A DNA stretch of 64,000 nt from Flavobacteriaceae bacterium UBA3339 (GTDB lineage Bacteria > Bacteroidota > Bacteroidia > Flavobacteriales > Flavobacteriaceae): positions 494,235 to 558,234 of the forward strand of contig DERN01000011.1 of assembly GCA_002360925.1 (NCBI GenBank). The letters are read 5' to 3'. The notes below the pieces were generated by a model, which did no database searches, had not been told where the DNA came from, and saw only the letters and a program-made list of their open reading frames with translations. A program made the position numbers and the translations under genes. The first letter of the stretch is position 1; the number at the start of each line of letters is the position of its first letter. Positions 45,336-53,651 of this stretch are shown here, piece after piece.

Positions 45336-46454
45336 TTACTTCTTGATAAACTTAACCGAAGAAGTGCCATTTGTAGTTTGCAATTCCACTAAATAGACCC
45401 CTGAAGAAAGGGATGTAATGTTTAAAACGGAAGAAGCTTCTTGAATTAACTTTCTTCCTTGCATGTTATAAACTGTTACTTGTTTAATTGTTTCATTTGT
45501 TTGAATATTCAACACATCATTCGCTGGATTGGGATAAACAGAAAAATCAACAGTTGTAATTTTTCCTACAGAAAGCGAAGATGTAATTTCTTGTGGAGTA
45601 AAAGGCCTTCTAGAACCAATACTTAATCCTAACCATTCGTTATTAGTAAGAGAGGTTTGTGAAAAGTTGTTTTCGGTTTTCCAATTAGAAAGATCTGTCC
45701 CTTTATATGTTTTCCATGTATTATTCGCTGTTGCTGTTTCAGTTTTAGAACCAATAGTTACTGACGATAGAACATTCGTATTCATCACATAATCAAAACC
45801 TGTTACTTCTGTTGCAATAAGATCTAAAGCGTCTTCGGCAGTAATAGTTCCATTATATTTAATTCCGAAAACATATGAATCGGCAACATTAGCTGTATCG
45901 GTTCCGAAATCAATAACAATTAAACTTTGATTTGCTCCTGTTCCTAACCAAGTCGTAATATCATTCTTACTATACCATTGCGAACTGTACGCGGGAATTG
46001 GAGTTGCAGGATGCGCAACACTCGGATTAGTCCATCCCCAAGAAACTCCATACCATCCATTATCTTGTAATGACATTCCTATTCCTGCATTTTGACTCAT
46101 ATTAGATGCCGAAGAACCATTCCAAATACTCCAATCATCATAAGGCATATTATCAGAATCGTGATCATTAAATTGTACTGCGTCTAAATAAGTTCCATTA
46201 GAAGAAGCAAAGTAAGAGAAGTTAGGTTCAACAGCCTGAATCTCTGTTAAGATATCAACCATCTTCTTATTATCTACAGTATTAAAACGATATCCCCAAG
46301 CGTATGAACGATCATCGGTTCCGTCTTTAAAGTCAACTACTAAATAAGCAGTCTGGTTTCCAGTTCCTACATAAAACTTTACATCGTTTGCGGTAAACTG
46401 AGCAAAAATAAATTGCGTAAAAAACAATAAGAATCCTAAAGTAATTCTTTTCAT
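45336..46454 (-). CDS. T9SS-sorted surface protein with duplicated domain, cobalamin-riboswitch controlled
   Basis: 372 residues from the ATG at 46454. A signal peptide (QFIFAQ) is followed by two related halves: YVGTGNQTAYLVVDFKDGTDDRSYAWGYRF (~28-55) recurs as LGTGANQSLIVIDFGTDTANVADSYVFGIKY, each followed by an alpha/beta part. The end is a T9SS type-A domain (FSVYPNPANDVLNIQT... TSSVKFIKK) nearly identical to that of the next gene. The cobalamin riboswitch upstream suggests a B12-related surface role; similar domains occur with btuB operons in Bacteroidota, as far as I recall. It lies 80 bp before the DUF5074 gene. Confidence 0.75.
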   Translation of the reverse strand: MKRITLGFLLFFTQFIFAQFTANDVKFYVGTGNQTAYLVVDFKDGTDDRSYAWGYRFNTVDNKKMVDILTEIQAVEPNFSYFASSNGTYLDAVQFNDHDSDNMPYDDWSIWNGSSASNMSQNAGIGMSLQDNGWYGVSWGWTNPSVAHPATPIPAYSSQWYSKNDITTWLGTGANQSLIVIDFGTDTANVADSYVFGIKYNGTITAEDALDLIATEVTGFDYVMNTNVLSSVTIGSKTETATANNTWKTYKGTDLSNWKTENNFSQTSLTNNEWLGLSIGSRRPFTPQEITSSLSVGKITTVDFSVYPNPANDVLNIQTNETIKQVTVYNMQGRKLIQEASSVLNITSLSSGVYLVELQTTNGTSSVKFIKK

Positions 46455-46561
46455 CATATAAAAAAATTAAAGTTTAACACCCGAAACTTTAGGAATAGAT
46501 TGGATTATGAAAATAGTTTTAAAGAATTTCCACCACTTTTATTCCCGAAAGTTGAAAATGA

Positions 46562-46735
46562 TTTGGCAGGTCTCCTGGCTTGCATCTTATCGTCGGTCTT
46601 CCCAGAATTTCCAGTGACAAAAAGTTAACGACAAGTTTAATAGCTTACAGTTGCGGGTACAGCTCAAGATTTGATAATATCTTACTTGATTCCCTTTTAA
46701 AGAACACGAATGTTCTACCATAAATCGATGCAAAG
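46562..46735 (-). promoter_or_regulatory. Cobalamin (AdoCbl) riboswitch
   Basis: On the minus strand the conserved pieces appear in the right order: AAAGGGAATC, GAGCTGTACCCGCAACTGTA (core), TGTCACTGG, CTGGGAAG and the B12 box GCCAGGAGACCTGCC. It lies about 110 nt upstream of the first T9SS gene and should switch off both downstream genes when cobalamin is abundant. Confidence 0.93.
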
Positions 46736-46756
46736 GTAGTAATAATTCCCAAACAA

Positions 46757-47182
46757 CTATTCCAATATCAGGTGAATTGGAATTCTAAAACGTACTCGTT
46801 CTCGTTTTTGGTTTATTTCTATAGGATGTAATTGTATTCTTTTAATAACTCGAATTGCTTCGGTATCGCAACTTTCGCAAACACCCTTTACAATTTGTAC
46901 TTCGTGTACTTTTCCTGTTTTTTCAACAATAAACTCTGCCACAATCGTTCCGCTTATATCTTCGGCTAACGCTTCATACGGATATTCATAATTCGAAGCC
47001 ACAAACATTCTTATATCTTGTCCGTTTATGGTTTTAAAATTTGTAATATCCATTTCATAACTTGTAGAATCTGTTTGCACAGCAGTTTTATTCACTGTTT
47101 TAGGAATAGCAACAAGCTCTTCGGTCTGAGCGTTTGCAGAATGAAAAGTAAAAAAAGCACCGATATAAAGAATGATACGCAT
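46757..47182 (-). CDS. TonB C-terminal-domain protein
   Basis: 141 residues. A signal peptide (FHSANAQ) and a ~30-residue linker lead into a TonB_C domain (~60-140) with the YPYEALAEDISGTIVAEFIVEKTGKV segment and CDTEAIRVIKRI. The usual Pro-rich spanning segment and uncleaved anchor are absent, so this is a soluble TonB-like protein rather than a complete TonB. Its TATATTTG promoter box lies 4 bp before the ATG. It lies just upstream of the riboswitch on the same strand, as a separate transcription unit. Confidence 0.75.
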   Translation of the reverse strand: MRIILYIGAFFTFHSANAQTEELVAIPKTVNKTAVQTDSTSYEMDITNFKTINGQDIRMFVASNYEYPYEALAEDISGTIVAEFIVEKTGKVHEVQIVKGVCESCDTEAIRVIKRIQLHPIEINQKRERVRFRIPIHLILE

Positions 47183-47186
47183 AAAG

Positions 47187-47194
47187 CAAATATA
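47187..47194 (-). promoter_or_regulatory. -7 box (TATATTTG) of the TonB-domain gene
   Basis: An exact TAnnTTTG match with only 4 nt between it and the ATG, implying a leaderless transcript. Confidence 0.5.
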
Positions 47195-47197
47195 AAA

Positions 47198-47220
47198 AAA
47201 GATGCTTTTTAAGCATCTTT
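47198..47220 (-). terminator. Rho-independent terminator
   Basis: A 10-bp stem (AAAGATGCTT / AAGCATCTTT) with a T-rich minus-strand tail, directly behind the lipoprotein gene at 47225. Confidence 0.75.
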
Positions 47221-47224
47221 AAAT

Positions 47225-47749
47225 TTATTCTACTGTAAATTCTATGTTTTCGATTAAAGAAGAAACTGGAGATTTAAACGACAATTTCACTTTAGTTTGT
47301 TTATCGGAATGGTCTACTTTCAACGTTCCGTCGGTAATTTTGTAATAACCTGCTTCGCCTTTGCAATAACAATGTTTCCCGTAAACCAATTTCACTTGTT
47401 CTAAATCGGCATTTTTATATTCTTTCTTAAAAGCTTCTGCGGGAATTTCCATAAAGATTTCTTCTTTATAAAAATCATCTGCATATAAATCTTCCGACTT
47501 ATTTCTATTAAATTCGTACTGAACCAAAACTGCTTTCGGATCAAAATGCGGTTGCGGATACAATTCATTAAATCCGTTTAAATTCAGACCTTTTTCGAAT
47601 TCGCGTGTTGCTGTAATGATTCCGTTTTCAGGAATTGCCGTTTTTACCGTAACCGTTTTTCCTAACCAGTTGGTAGAAACAACACCTTTTGTTGAATTAC
47701 AGCTTGCTGCCAAAGCCGAAATGGCTAAAAGCGTTAAAAGTTTTTTCAT
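47225..47749 (-). CDS. Lipoprotein of unknown function
   Basis: 174 residues from the ATG at 47749; a start at 47764 would put an extra MVNKY before it. The lipobox is LAASC. The mature protein is mostly beta (WLGKTVTVKTAIPENGIITATREFEKGL) with one Cys pair (KHCYCKG). No acidic export signal. No family recognised. Confidence 0.65.
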   Translation of the reverse strand: MKKLLTLLAISALAASCNSTKGVVSTNWLGKTVTVKTAIPENGIITATREFEKGLNLNGFNELYPQPHFDPKAVLVQYEFNRNKSEDLYADDFYKEEIFMEIPAEAFKKEYKNADLEQVKLVYGKHCYCKGEAGYYKITDGTLKVDHSDKQTKVKLSFKSPVSSLIENIEFTVE

Positions 47750-47753
47750 ATAT

Positions 47754-48320
47754 TTATTTACCATTATAATTGTTCATTGCATTGTTTAAACCTGCCAAAG
47801 CAAATTCTTTCACAGCCTTAGAAACCACTTCTAAACGTTCACTTAAAAGTTTATTTTCTTCATCGCTCCAATCGCCCAACACGTAATCTACCTGCTGACC
47901 TTTTTTAAATTGATCGGATATTCCGAAACGTAAACGGGGATATTCCGAACTGTTTAAAACTGCCTGAATATTCTTTAATCCGTTGTGCCCGCCATCTGAT
48001 CCTTTGGGTTTTATGCGAATGGTTCCGAATGGTAAATTTAAATCATCTGTAATTATTAATACATTTTCTTTTGCAATTTTTTCTTTGTCCATCCAATATT
48101 GCACAGCTTTTCCCGAAAGATTCATGTACGTATTGGGTTTTAGTAAAAAAAGCGTTCTTCCTTTTACTTTTATTTCTGTTAAAGCACCTAATTTTACAGT
48201 TTCGAACGAAGCTTCGGCTTCTTTTGCCATAAAATCAACCGCTTTAAATCCAATATTGTGGCGCGTATTTACATATTCGGATCCTATGTTTCCCAAACCA
48301 ACAATTAAATATTTCTTCAT
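47754..48320 (-). CDS. pth: Peptidyl-tRNA hydrolase
   Basis: 188 residues from the ATG at 48320. An in-frame ATG at 48380 adds 20 residues, but a TACATTTG promoter box (48383-48390) abuts it, so both starts are plausible; the shorter is the canonical bacterial N-terminus. Catalytic His in NTRHNIGF, then NTYMNLSG, DDLNLPFG and GGHNGLKNI. It frees tRNA from peptidyl-tRNA that falls off the ribosome. The stop nearly touches the lipoprotein start. Confidence 0.92.
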   Translation of the reverse strand: MKKYLIVGLGNIGSEYVNTRHNIGFKAVDFMAKEAEASFETVKLGALTEIKVKGRTLFLLKPNTYMNLSGKAVQYWMDKEKIAKENVLIITDDLNLPFGTIRIKPKGSDGGHNGLKNIQAVLNSSEYPRLRFGISDQFKKGQQVDYVLGDWSDEENKLLSERLEVVSKAVKEFALAGLNNAMNNYNGK

Positions 48321-48382
48321 AAAATCGGTATTCGTTTCAATTTTCTCGGTTTTCTCAAACCATTTCTTAAAAAAATTCATTG

Positions 48383-48390
48383 CAAATGTA
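48383..48390 (-). promoter_or_regulatory. -7 box (TACATTTG) of pth
   Basis: An exact match to TAnnTTTG, 2 nt upstream of the ATG at 48380; relevant to the choice of pth start. Confidence 0.45.
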
Positions 48391-48429
48391 TTAACAAATC
48401 GGTAATTTAGATTTAAATCAACGCAAGTT

Positions 48430-49893
48430 ATGGAAAACATAGACATCATTTGGAATTTTATAAGTCAATGGTATTGGCTTCCGATTACTTTGGTGAATAT
48501 TGCGACTATTATTTTGATTTTGATTGAAAATGGAAAGCCCGAAAAAACCATTGCTTGGATTTTAGTAATCGTTTTCCTTCCTTTAGTTGGTGTAGTTTTA
48601 TATTATTTTTTCGGTCAGAAATTTCAAAAAGATAAATATTTCAGGAAGTTAGACGAAAAATACACTCATAAATTAGAAGGAGAATGGCAGGAATTGCAAT
48701 CGTTTATTGAAAAGGAAATTCGACTTACCGAAACCTACGACCTGCATTTGAATGATGCGTTTGAATATCTAGTTCGAACAAAAAACTCTATTCCAACCTC
48801 GAACAACAAAGTAGATTTACTTTTTAATGGCGAAGAAAAATTTCCTTTATTGATTGAAGATCTTCGCAAAGCACAACATCACATTCATATTGAATATTAC
48901 ATTTTTGAAGAAGACGAAATCGGAACTACCATTTTAAATTTGCTTGTAGAAAAAGTAAAACAAGGCGTTGAAGTTCGTTTGATTATTGACGATTTTGGTT
49001 CTTCTAAATTAGCGAAACACCAAAAACATTATGAAAGTTTAGGAATTCAGTTCGAAGTTTTCCTTCCCGTTCGGTTTACATCTTTAGCAAACAGTAATTA
49101 TAGAAATCATCGAAAAATCGCAATTATTGACGGATTAATTGCTTATACAGGAGGAATCAATATTTCGGATAAATACATCAATCCAAATAAAATTGGACTT
49201 TATTGGCGCGATACTTCTATCCGAATTCAAGGCGATGCTGCTAAAATGTTACAAGTTCAATTTTGGCTGCATTGGCAAAGTATTTCGAATCAAGTGTTTG
49301 GTTTAAGCAAAAAATACGTTCCCGACACCGAAATAAACTATCCGAAACTTCCCGTAACTTTTGCTTTTTCTTCTCCCGGAAGTATGCCACCTTATATTAT
49401 GGAATCGATGATTTTAAGTATTTCGAGTGCGCAAAAAAGTGTGCAATTGTGTACGCCTTATTTTATTCCGACCGAATCGTTTAAAACAGCTCTGCTTATT
49501 GCAGTTTCAAAAGGAGTTGAAGTTTCGTTGATGATTTCGGCAAAAGGCGATTCTGCAGTTGTTCAGGCAGCAACTTTATCATTCTTAAAACCCTTTGTAC
49601 AACGTGGCGTAAAAGTGTATTTATACGAAAAAGGCTTTATTCATGCGAAAACAATTTGCATTGACGGTTTATTGAGTTATGTAGGAACCACCAATTTAGA
49701 TTCGAGAAGTTTTTTAATTAATTTCGAAACTTCGACTTTATTTTTAGATGAAACATTAGCAAACCAATTGTCGCAAAAATTCATAAACGACGCAAAACAG
49801 AGCCGACTTTTTACTGCCGAAACATGGCAAAACGAAAAATGGTATTATAAAACCTTTGCTTCCATTTGCAGGTTATTAGCTCCGTTGCTTTAA
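48430..49893 (+). CDS. cls: Cardiolipin synthase (HKD phospholipase-D family)
   Basis: 487 residues. Two N-terminal membrane helices (~14-33 and ~40-63) with the PLD-N type sequence LIENGKPEKTIAWILVIVFLP, then two PLD domains with HKD motifs: HRKIAIIDG (~225) and HAKTICIDG (~400). It condenses two phosphatidylglycerols to cardiolipin in the inner membrane. It is divergent from pth. Confidence 0.93.
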   Translation: MENIDIIWNFISQWYWLPITLVNIATIILILIENGKPEKTIAWILVIVFLPLVGVVLYYFFGQKFQKDKYFRKLDEKYTHKLEGEWQELQSFIEKEIRLTETYDLHLNDAFEYLVRTKNSIPTSNNKVDLLFNGEEKFPLLIEDLRKAQHHIHIEYYIFEEDEIGTTILNLLVEKVKQGVEVRLIIDDFGSSKLAKHQKHYESLGIQFEVFLPVRFTSLANSNYRNHRKIAIIDGLIAYTGGINISDKYINPNKIGLYWRDTSIRIQGDAAKMLQVQFWLHWQSISNQVFGLSKKYVPDTEINYPKLPVTFAFSSPGSMPPYIMESMILSISSAQKSVQLCTPYFIPTESFKTALLIAVSKGVEVSLMISAKGDSAVVQAATLSFLKPFVQRGVKVYLYEKGFIHAKTICIDGLLSYVGTTNLDSRSFLINFETSTLFLDETLANQLSQKFINDAKQSRLFTAETWQNEKWYYKTFASICRLLAPLL

Positions 49894-49918
49894 CAGTTAA
49901 AGGTTATCTAAAACTACT

Positions 49919-50482
49919 TTATTTCTTTGCAATTCTTATTCCGGCAATTTGTTCCATTCCGGTTGGTTTGTTTATATGATCGTATTTTGGGCTTTCGTTT
50001 ATTTTCACAGTACTTTCCGGTAAAATTTTTACCCACATCGAAATTTCATCATTCGCTTGCAATTGTACCAAAACAAGCTCGGTATGCAAACCTGAAGCAA
50101 CATCTAAATTTCCGTATCGAAATGTAAATCGAGTTGTAGCAATAATCGTTTCGTTTTCCGTTTCACGATTTTTAATAAGATACAATTCCATTGTTAAACT
50201 ATCTTTTATAGAAGTTCCCATTACACCGGGATTGATATTGGCAAAACCCGAAATTTCATAATTCCCAGTTGATGAAACCGTAATGCGTTTATTAAGAAAC
50301 TGCCCGATTTTATTATACACCACATCGACGTCGTTAAACGAAACGGGCTGTAAAACCGACGGTTTATTTTCGAGATGAATACTGCGTAAACTGCGGATGT
50401 AAAACGAAGGCTCTTGTGCAAAACCAACAAAACTCATCACAAAAAACACTAAACTAAAAATACTTTTGATATGCTTTTTCAC
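49919..50482 (-). CDS. Exported C1q/TNF-like domain protein (short)
   Basis: 187 residues. A signal peptide (FVGFAQ) and a jelly-roll domain: VSFNDVDVVYNKIGQFLNKRITVSSTGNYEISGF resembles the C1q-like N-terminal strands, and LQANDEISMWVKILPE is a typical C1q-type strand pair. It overlaps the next upstream gene by 29 bp, and both proteins share this plan. Function unknown. Confidence 0.6.
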   Translation of the reverse strand: MKKHIKSIFSLVFFVMSFVGFAQEPSFYIRSLRSIHLENKPSVLQPVSFNDVDVVYNKIGQFLNKRITVSSTGNYEISGFANINPGVMGTSIKDSLTMELYLIKNRETENETIIATTRFTFRYGNLDVASGLHTELVLVQLQANDEISMWVKILPESTVKINESPKYDHINKPTGMEQIAGIRIAKK

Positions 50483-51032
50483 TACTTATTAATTTAATTT
50501 CCCACTCGAACGAAACGCAATTTCTTTCTTTTTTATCGCAACCAATTTCGCTTCCCAACAAAATAGTTCCCATTAAACCAGAATTTACAGCAGGCGCAAC
50601 TGCAACTCCTTTTTGAAGATATACAATGGTTGGATAAACCTTTATTTTAGAAAAAACGGTCTGATTTTCTTGATCGAACGATTTGCGCGTAGCCGCAATA
50701 AACTGCTCATTATCTTCCGAAATCTGAACGATTCCAAAGTTCACTCCTCCTCTATTATTTTTAATTAATGTGGTATTTGGGTTGAAATTAAAAGACGCTT
50801 TTATTTCATAAAAACCATCCTGCGGAATAACCAATTTCTTGGTAGAATTGTCTATTTCGAACAGCGTATTTTCTTCAATCTGTCCGCGATCAATCTTTAA
50901 ATAATGAAAAATTTCTTTGGTTCCTCTTTGAATATTAAATGTTTGCTTATCACTTGTTTTATAATGAAACAAAGATTGTTGCGCAAAACAAAATGTTTGA
51001 AAAAGAAGAAATAAAACAACGAAAAACCTCAT
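50454..51032 (-). CDS. Exported C1q/TNF-like domain protein (long)
   Basis: 192 residues. A signal peptide (FCFAQQ), then ENTLFEIDNSTKKLVIPQDGFYEIKASFNFNP, a good C1q-like strand pair, and VYLQKGVAVAPAVNSGLMGTILLGSE. A CDKKERNC pair lies near the C-terminus. Co-transcribed with the overlapping gene of the same type, which suggests a heteromeric surface or periplasmic complex. Function unknown. Confidence 0.6.
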   Translation of the reverse strand: MRFFVVLFLLFQTFCFAQQSLFHYKTSDKQTFNIQRGTKEIFHYLKIDRGQIEENTLFEIDNSTKKLVIPQDGFYEIKASFNFNPNTTLIKNNRGGVNFGIVQISEDNEQFIAATRKSFDQENQTVFSKIKVYPTIVYLQKGVAVAPAVNSGLMGTILLGSEIGCDKKERNCVSFEWEIKLISSEKAYQKYF

Positions 51033-51123
51033 GTAAACGTACTTTTATTCTAAAACAATTAATTACTTTTAATGAATGCTAAAAGTACTAATTTAAAAAC
51101 AAACACTTTTAAATTGTTGATTT

Positions 51124-51492
51124 ATGGAATTTACGAAACTAATGCCGAACGTTTTTTATGAAAACATTCAAGACGGATTAGAACTTTTTGTTGAGTGTTT
51201 AGGTTTTGAATTTGGTTTTCAGGATTTAAATGCCACCATTCCTTGTTGTGTTGTGGAAAACGGAAATCTGGCTTTTTTCTTGTTCGAAAACACGGAATAT
51301 GCTTTAAAAGACCGACCGGAATTCAGGCTTCACACAAACGATATCGAAAGCGTTTATAACGAAATTGCCACTTCGCATCCGCATCTTTTACATCCTAACT
51401 TAGACAAAATTACCAAACGTCCTTGGGGCGCTTTAGAATTTGCCTTAAAAGATCGTTCAAATGTTTGCGTAATCATTCAACAATGGAATTAG
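51124..51492 (+). CDS. VOC-family (glyoxalase/bleomycin-resistance-like) protein
   Basis: 122 residues with the single VOC domain pattern: an N-terminal LMPNVFYENIQDGLELFVECLGFEFGFQ strand/helix, CVVENGNLAFFLFENTEYAL, and C-terminal WGALEFALKDRSNVCVIIQQW. Substrate unknown; the usual metal ligands are only partly visible. Confidence 0.8.
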   Translation: MEFTKLMPNVFYENIQDGLELFVECLGFEFGFQDLNATIPCCVVENGNLAFFLFENTEYALKDRPEFRLHTNDIESVYNEIATSHPHLLHPNLDKITKRPWGALEFALKDRSNVCVIIQQWN

Positions 51493-51567
51493 GAATCGTT
51501 ATTTAATCTCGTTTCCCGAACTATTCGTATCTTGGCTTTATCAAATTAAACGACCAAATACTCCGAA

Positions 51568-52272
51568 ATGATTATAAAACACCTATTTTTTATTCTTTTA
51601 TTGTGTTTTACACAATTTGCTTTTTCACAAAACAGCGGATATTCACAAAAAAAAGAATATGGCTTAAACGGAAATGTAAAATCGGTTACAACCTATATGG
51701 TCGATGTTTCTAAATATCGAATTCCGACCGACACGTTGAATTATTCAGGAAAAACATACATGACTTTTAATAAAAACGGAGATATAATTTTATATAACCG
51801 ATCGTATAATTTACCCGATTACAACTATGTTAGCAAATCGATTTTTAAAGGTTCGGGCAAAAATATCAGCTATGAGGAAGATTATTGGTTGAACGATTTT
51901 CCGAAAGAACATTTAAAGTATCAATTTGTTTGGACAAGCGATTTGGAATACAAAATTACTTCTGTAAACGATAATACAAATACGGTCCGATTTATTTCAT
52001 TAAACAAGGATTTTACCGTTGATAAAGTCATTTTTAAAAGAGATTCGTACACTTCGGAAGAAAAAACGACATATACTTACAACGAAAATGTTTTAGAAAA
52101 AGTGGCTTTAAATCTGACTGTTACCGAAAATGAAGAAACAAAAACATCTGAAGATATCAGAATCGTAAAATCAGTCGATATTTATAACAATCCAACCGTA
52201 TTTCACTTTTTTAAAACCGTAAATAGCCGAGTTCCCACAACGGTTCTTTTTAAATATTACGAATATTATTAA
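51568..52272 (+). CDS. Exported protein of unknown function
   Basis: 234 residues with a signal peptide (FAFSQ). The mature protein is a run of short beta strands (YGLNGNVKSVTTYMVD; KNGDIILYNRSYN; KTTYTYNENVLEKVAL) like RHS/YD-style or WG-like sheets, with no enzyme motif. It lies 9 bp ahead of the YARHG gene and is probably in its operon. Confidence 0.6.
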   Translation: MIIKHLFFILLLCFTQFAFSQNSGYSQKKEYGLNGNVKSVTTYMVDVSKYRIPTDTLNYSGKTYMTFNKNGDIILYNRSYNLPDYNYVSKSIFKGSGKNISYEEDYWLNDFPKEHLKYQFVWTSDLEYKITSVNDNTNTVRFISLNKDFTVDKVIFKRDSYTSEEKTTYTYNENVLEKVALNLTVTENEETKTSEDIRIVKSVDIYNNPTVFHFFKTVNSRVPTTVLFKYYEYY

Positions 52273-52281
52273 ACCAATAGT

Positions 52282-53388
52282 ATGAAAAACATCATCCTTG
52301 CATTGCTTTTATTAAATAGCTTTTTTTGTTCCGCAAACGACGGCGCATATTATATGAGCGGAAATCAACTTATTCCTATTAACGAAACGAGCATTCAGGT
52401 AAAAAAGGAAATTTTGTCTTTAAAACGCGTTCATAACGATTATTTGGAAGTTACAGTTGATTATACTTTTTTTAATCCCGAAAAAAACGACAAGACTATT
52501 TTAGTGGGTTTCGAAGCTTTTTCTCCAAGCGGCGACAGTAGTTTTTCTCCTAAAAACGGACAACATCCGTATATGCATGATTTTACAGTGAATTTAAATT
52601 CGAAAGTATTGCCGTACGAAATCTCTTACATTTCGAATGAAAATAAGGACAAGAAATTTCTTTTGAGCGATATTGAAGGAGAAAGAGATTTTGGCGATGC
52701 CGATTTTTATTATGTGTATCATTTCAATGCTACTTTTTTACCCGGAAACAACAATTTGGTACATACTTATATGTTCCATTTATCGGGGTCTATCGATTAT
52801 TTGTACGATTTCGAATATATTTTAACTGCTGCAAACCGCTGGGCAAATAAACAAATCGATGATTTTACGTTAAATATCGACATGGGCGATTATCAAGATT
52901 TTTACATAAATCCTACTTTCTTTAAATCGGAAAGTGAATGGACGATTAAAGGAATTGGAAAGAAAATAGACGCTTACACTCCTGAATATCGTCATTCGAA
53001 TGGGGAAAAGGCAACGGCATTTTTTATTCAAGAAGGAGAAATTCAGTTTAAAAAGAAAAACTTTCGTCCTAACGGAGAATTATTTTTATTTACTCAGAAC
53101 TATTTAACCGGAGGCGAACCTTTCGATATGTCATTCGATTTGCCATTAAGTACTGAAAATCGAATTTATTTTAGTGAAGTTTTAGACGAGAATTCTTTAA
53201 AAGTACTTCAAAATTTACCTTATGCCCGACGTGGTTATGTTTTTAATAATAAAATACTTAAAAACTATTTCGAAAAAACGCCTTGGTATATTCCAAACCC
53301 GAAATATGTTCCGGAACCCGAATATTTTACCGATACCGAAATAAGATGGCTTCACAATTTAAAAGACATTAAAATTATTCAAAAGTAG
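52282..53388 (+). CDS. Exported DUF4424-like / YARHG-domain protein
   Basis: 368 residues. Signal peptide (FFCSAN); residues ~20-270 form a beta-rich region with VHNDYLEVTVDYTFFNPEK, of a DUF4424-like plan; residues ~305-365 form a YARHG domain (NLPYARRGYVFNNKILKNYFEKT and PEYFTDTEIRWLHNLK). YARHG domains are extracellular, of unknown ligand. Likely anchored or secreted outside the cytoplasm. Confidence 0.7.
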   Translation: MKNIILALLLLNSFFCSANDGAYYMSGNQLIPINETSIQVKKEILSLKRVHNDYLEVTVDYTFFNPEKNDKTILVGFEAFSPSGDSSFSPKNGQHPYMHDFTVNLNSKVLPYEISYISNENKDKKFLLSDIEGERDFGDADFYYVYHFNATFLPGNNNLVHTYMFHLSGSIDYLYDFEYILTAANRWANKQIDDFTLNIDMGDYQDFYINPTFFKSESEWTIKGIGKKIDAYTPEYRHSNGEKATAFFIQEGEIQFKKKNFRPNGELFLFTQNYLTGGEPFDMSFDLPLSTENRIYFSEVLDENSLKVLQNLPYARRGYVFNNKILKNYFEKTPWYIPNPKYVPEPEYFTDTEIRWLHNLKDIKIIQK

Positions 53389-53422
53389 AAAAAGAAAGAA
53401 GTTTATTAAATCGAATAAGGAT

Positions 53423-53602
53423 ATGTTAGATGATTTATTTGGCGATTATATTTTTTCTAAAATATGGAAAGGAATCCGGATTTTAGGTAGCGTTTTAATG
53501 CGTCCCTTTTTTCCTAATAACTATACATTGAGCCAACTTTACCAAAAGAAATCGAGCGGTTTTATTGGATTACTTTTTATTGTTTTTTTTTTTTGGTTAT
53601 GA
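53423..53602 (+). CDS. Small membrane protein (59 residues) with a T12 run
   Basis: 59 residues: LDDLFGDYIFSKIWKGIRIL, then a C-terminal hydrophobic helix FIGLLFIVFFFWL. The last helix is coded by a 12-T homopolymer (53583-53594), a natural site for length change. No family recognised. It is followed by a terminator. Confidence 0.5.
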   Translation: MLDDLFGDYIFSKIWKGIRILGSVLMRPFFPNNYTLSQLYQKKSSGFIGLLFIVFFFWL

Positions 53603-53618
53603 TGTCGTATGTAAAATA

Positions 53619-53649
53619 AAAAGCGCTTTATGAAAATAAAGCGCTTTTG
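53619..53649. terminator. Bidirectional terminator
   Basis: Stem AAAGCGCTTTA / TAAAGCGCTTT followed by TTG, between the small membrane gene and the multicopper oxidase. Confidence 0.75.
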
Positions 53650-53651
53650 TT

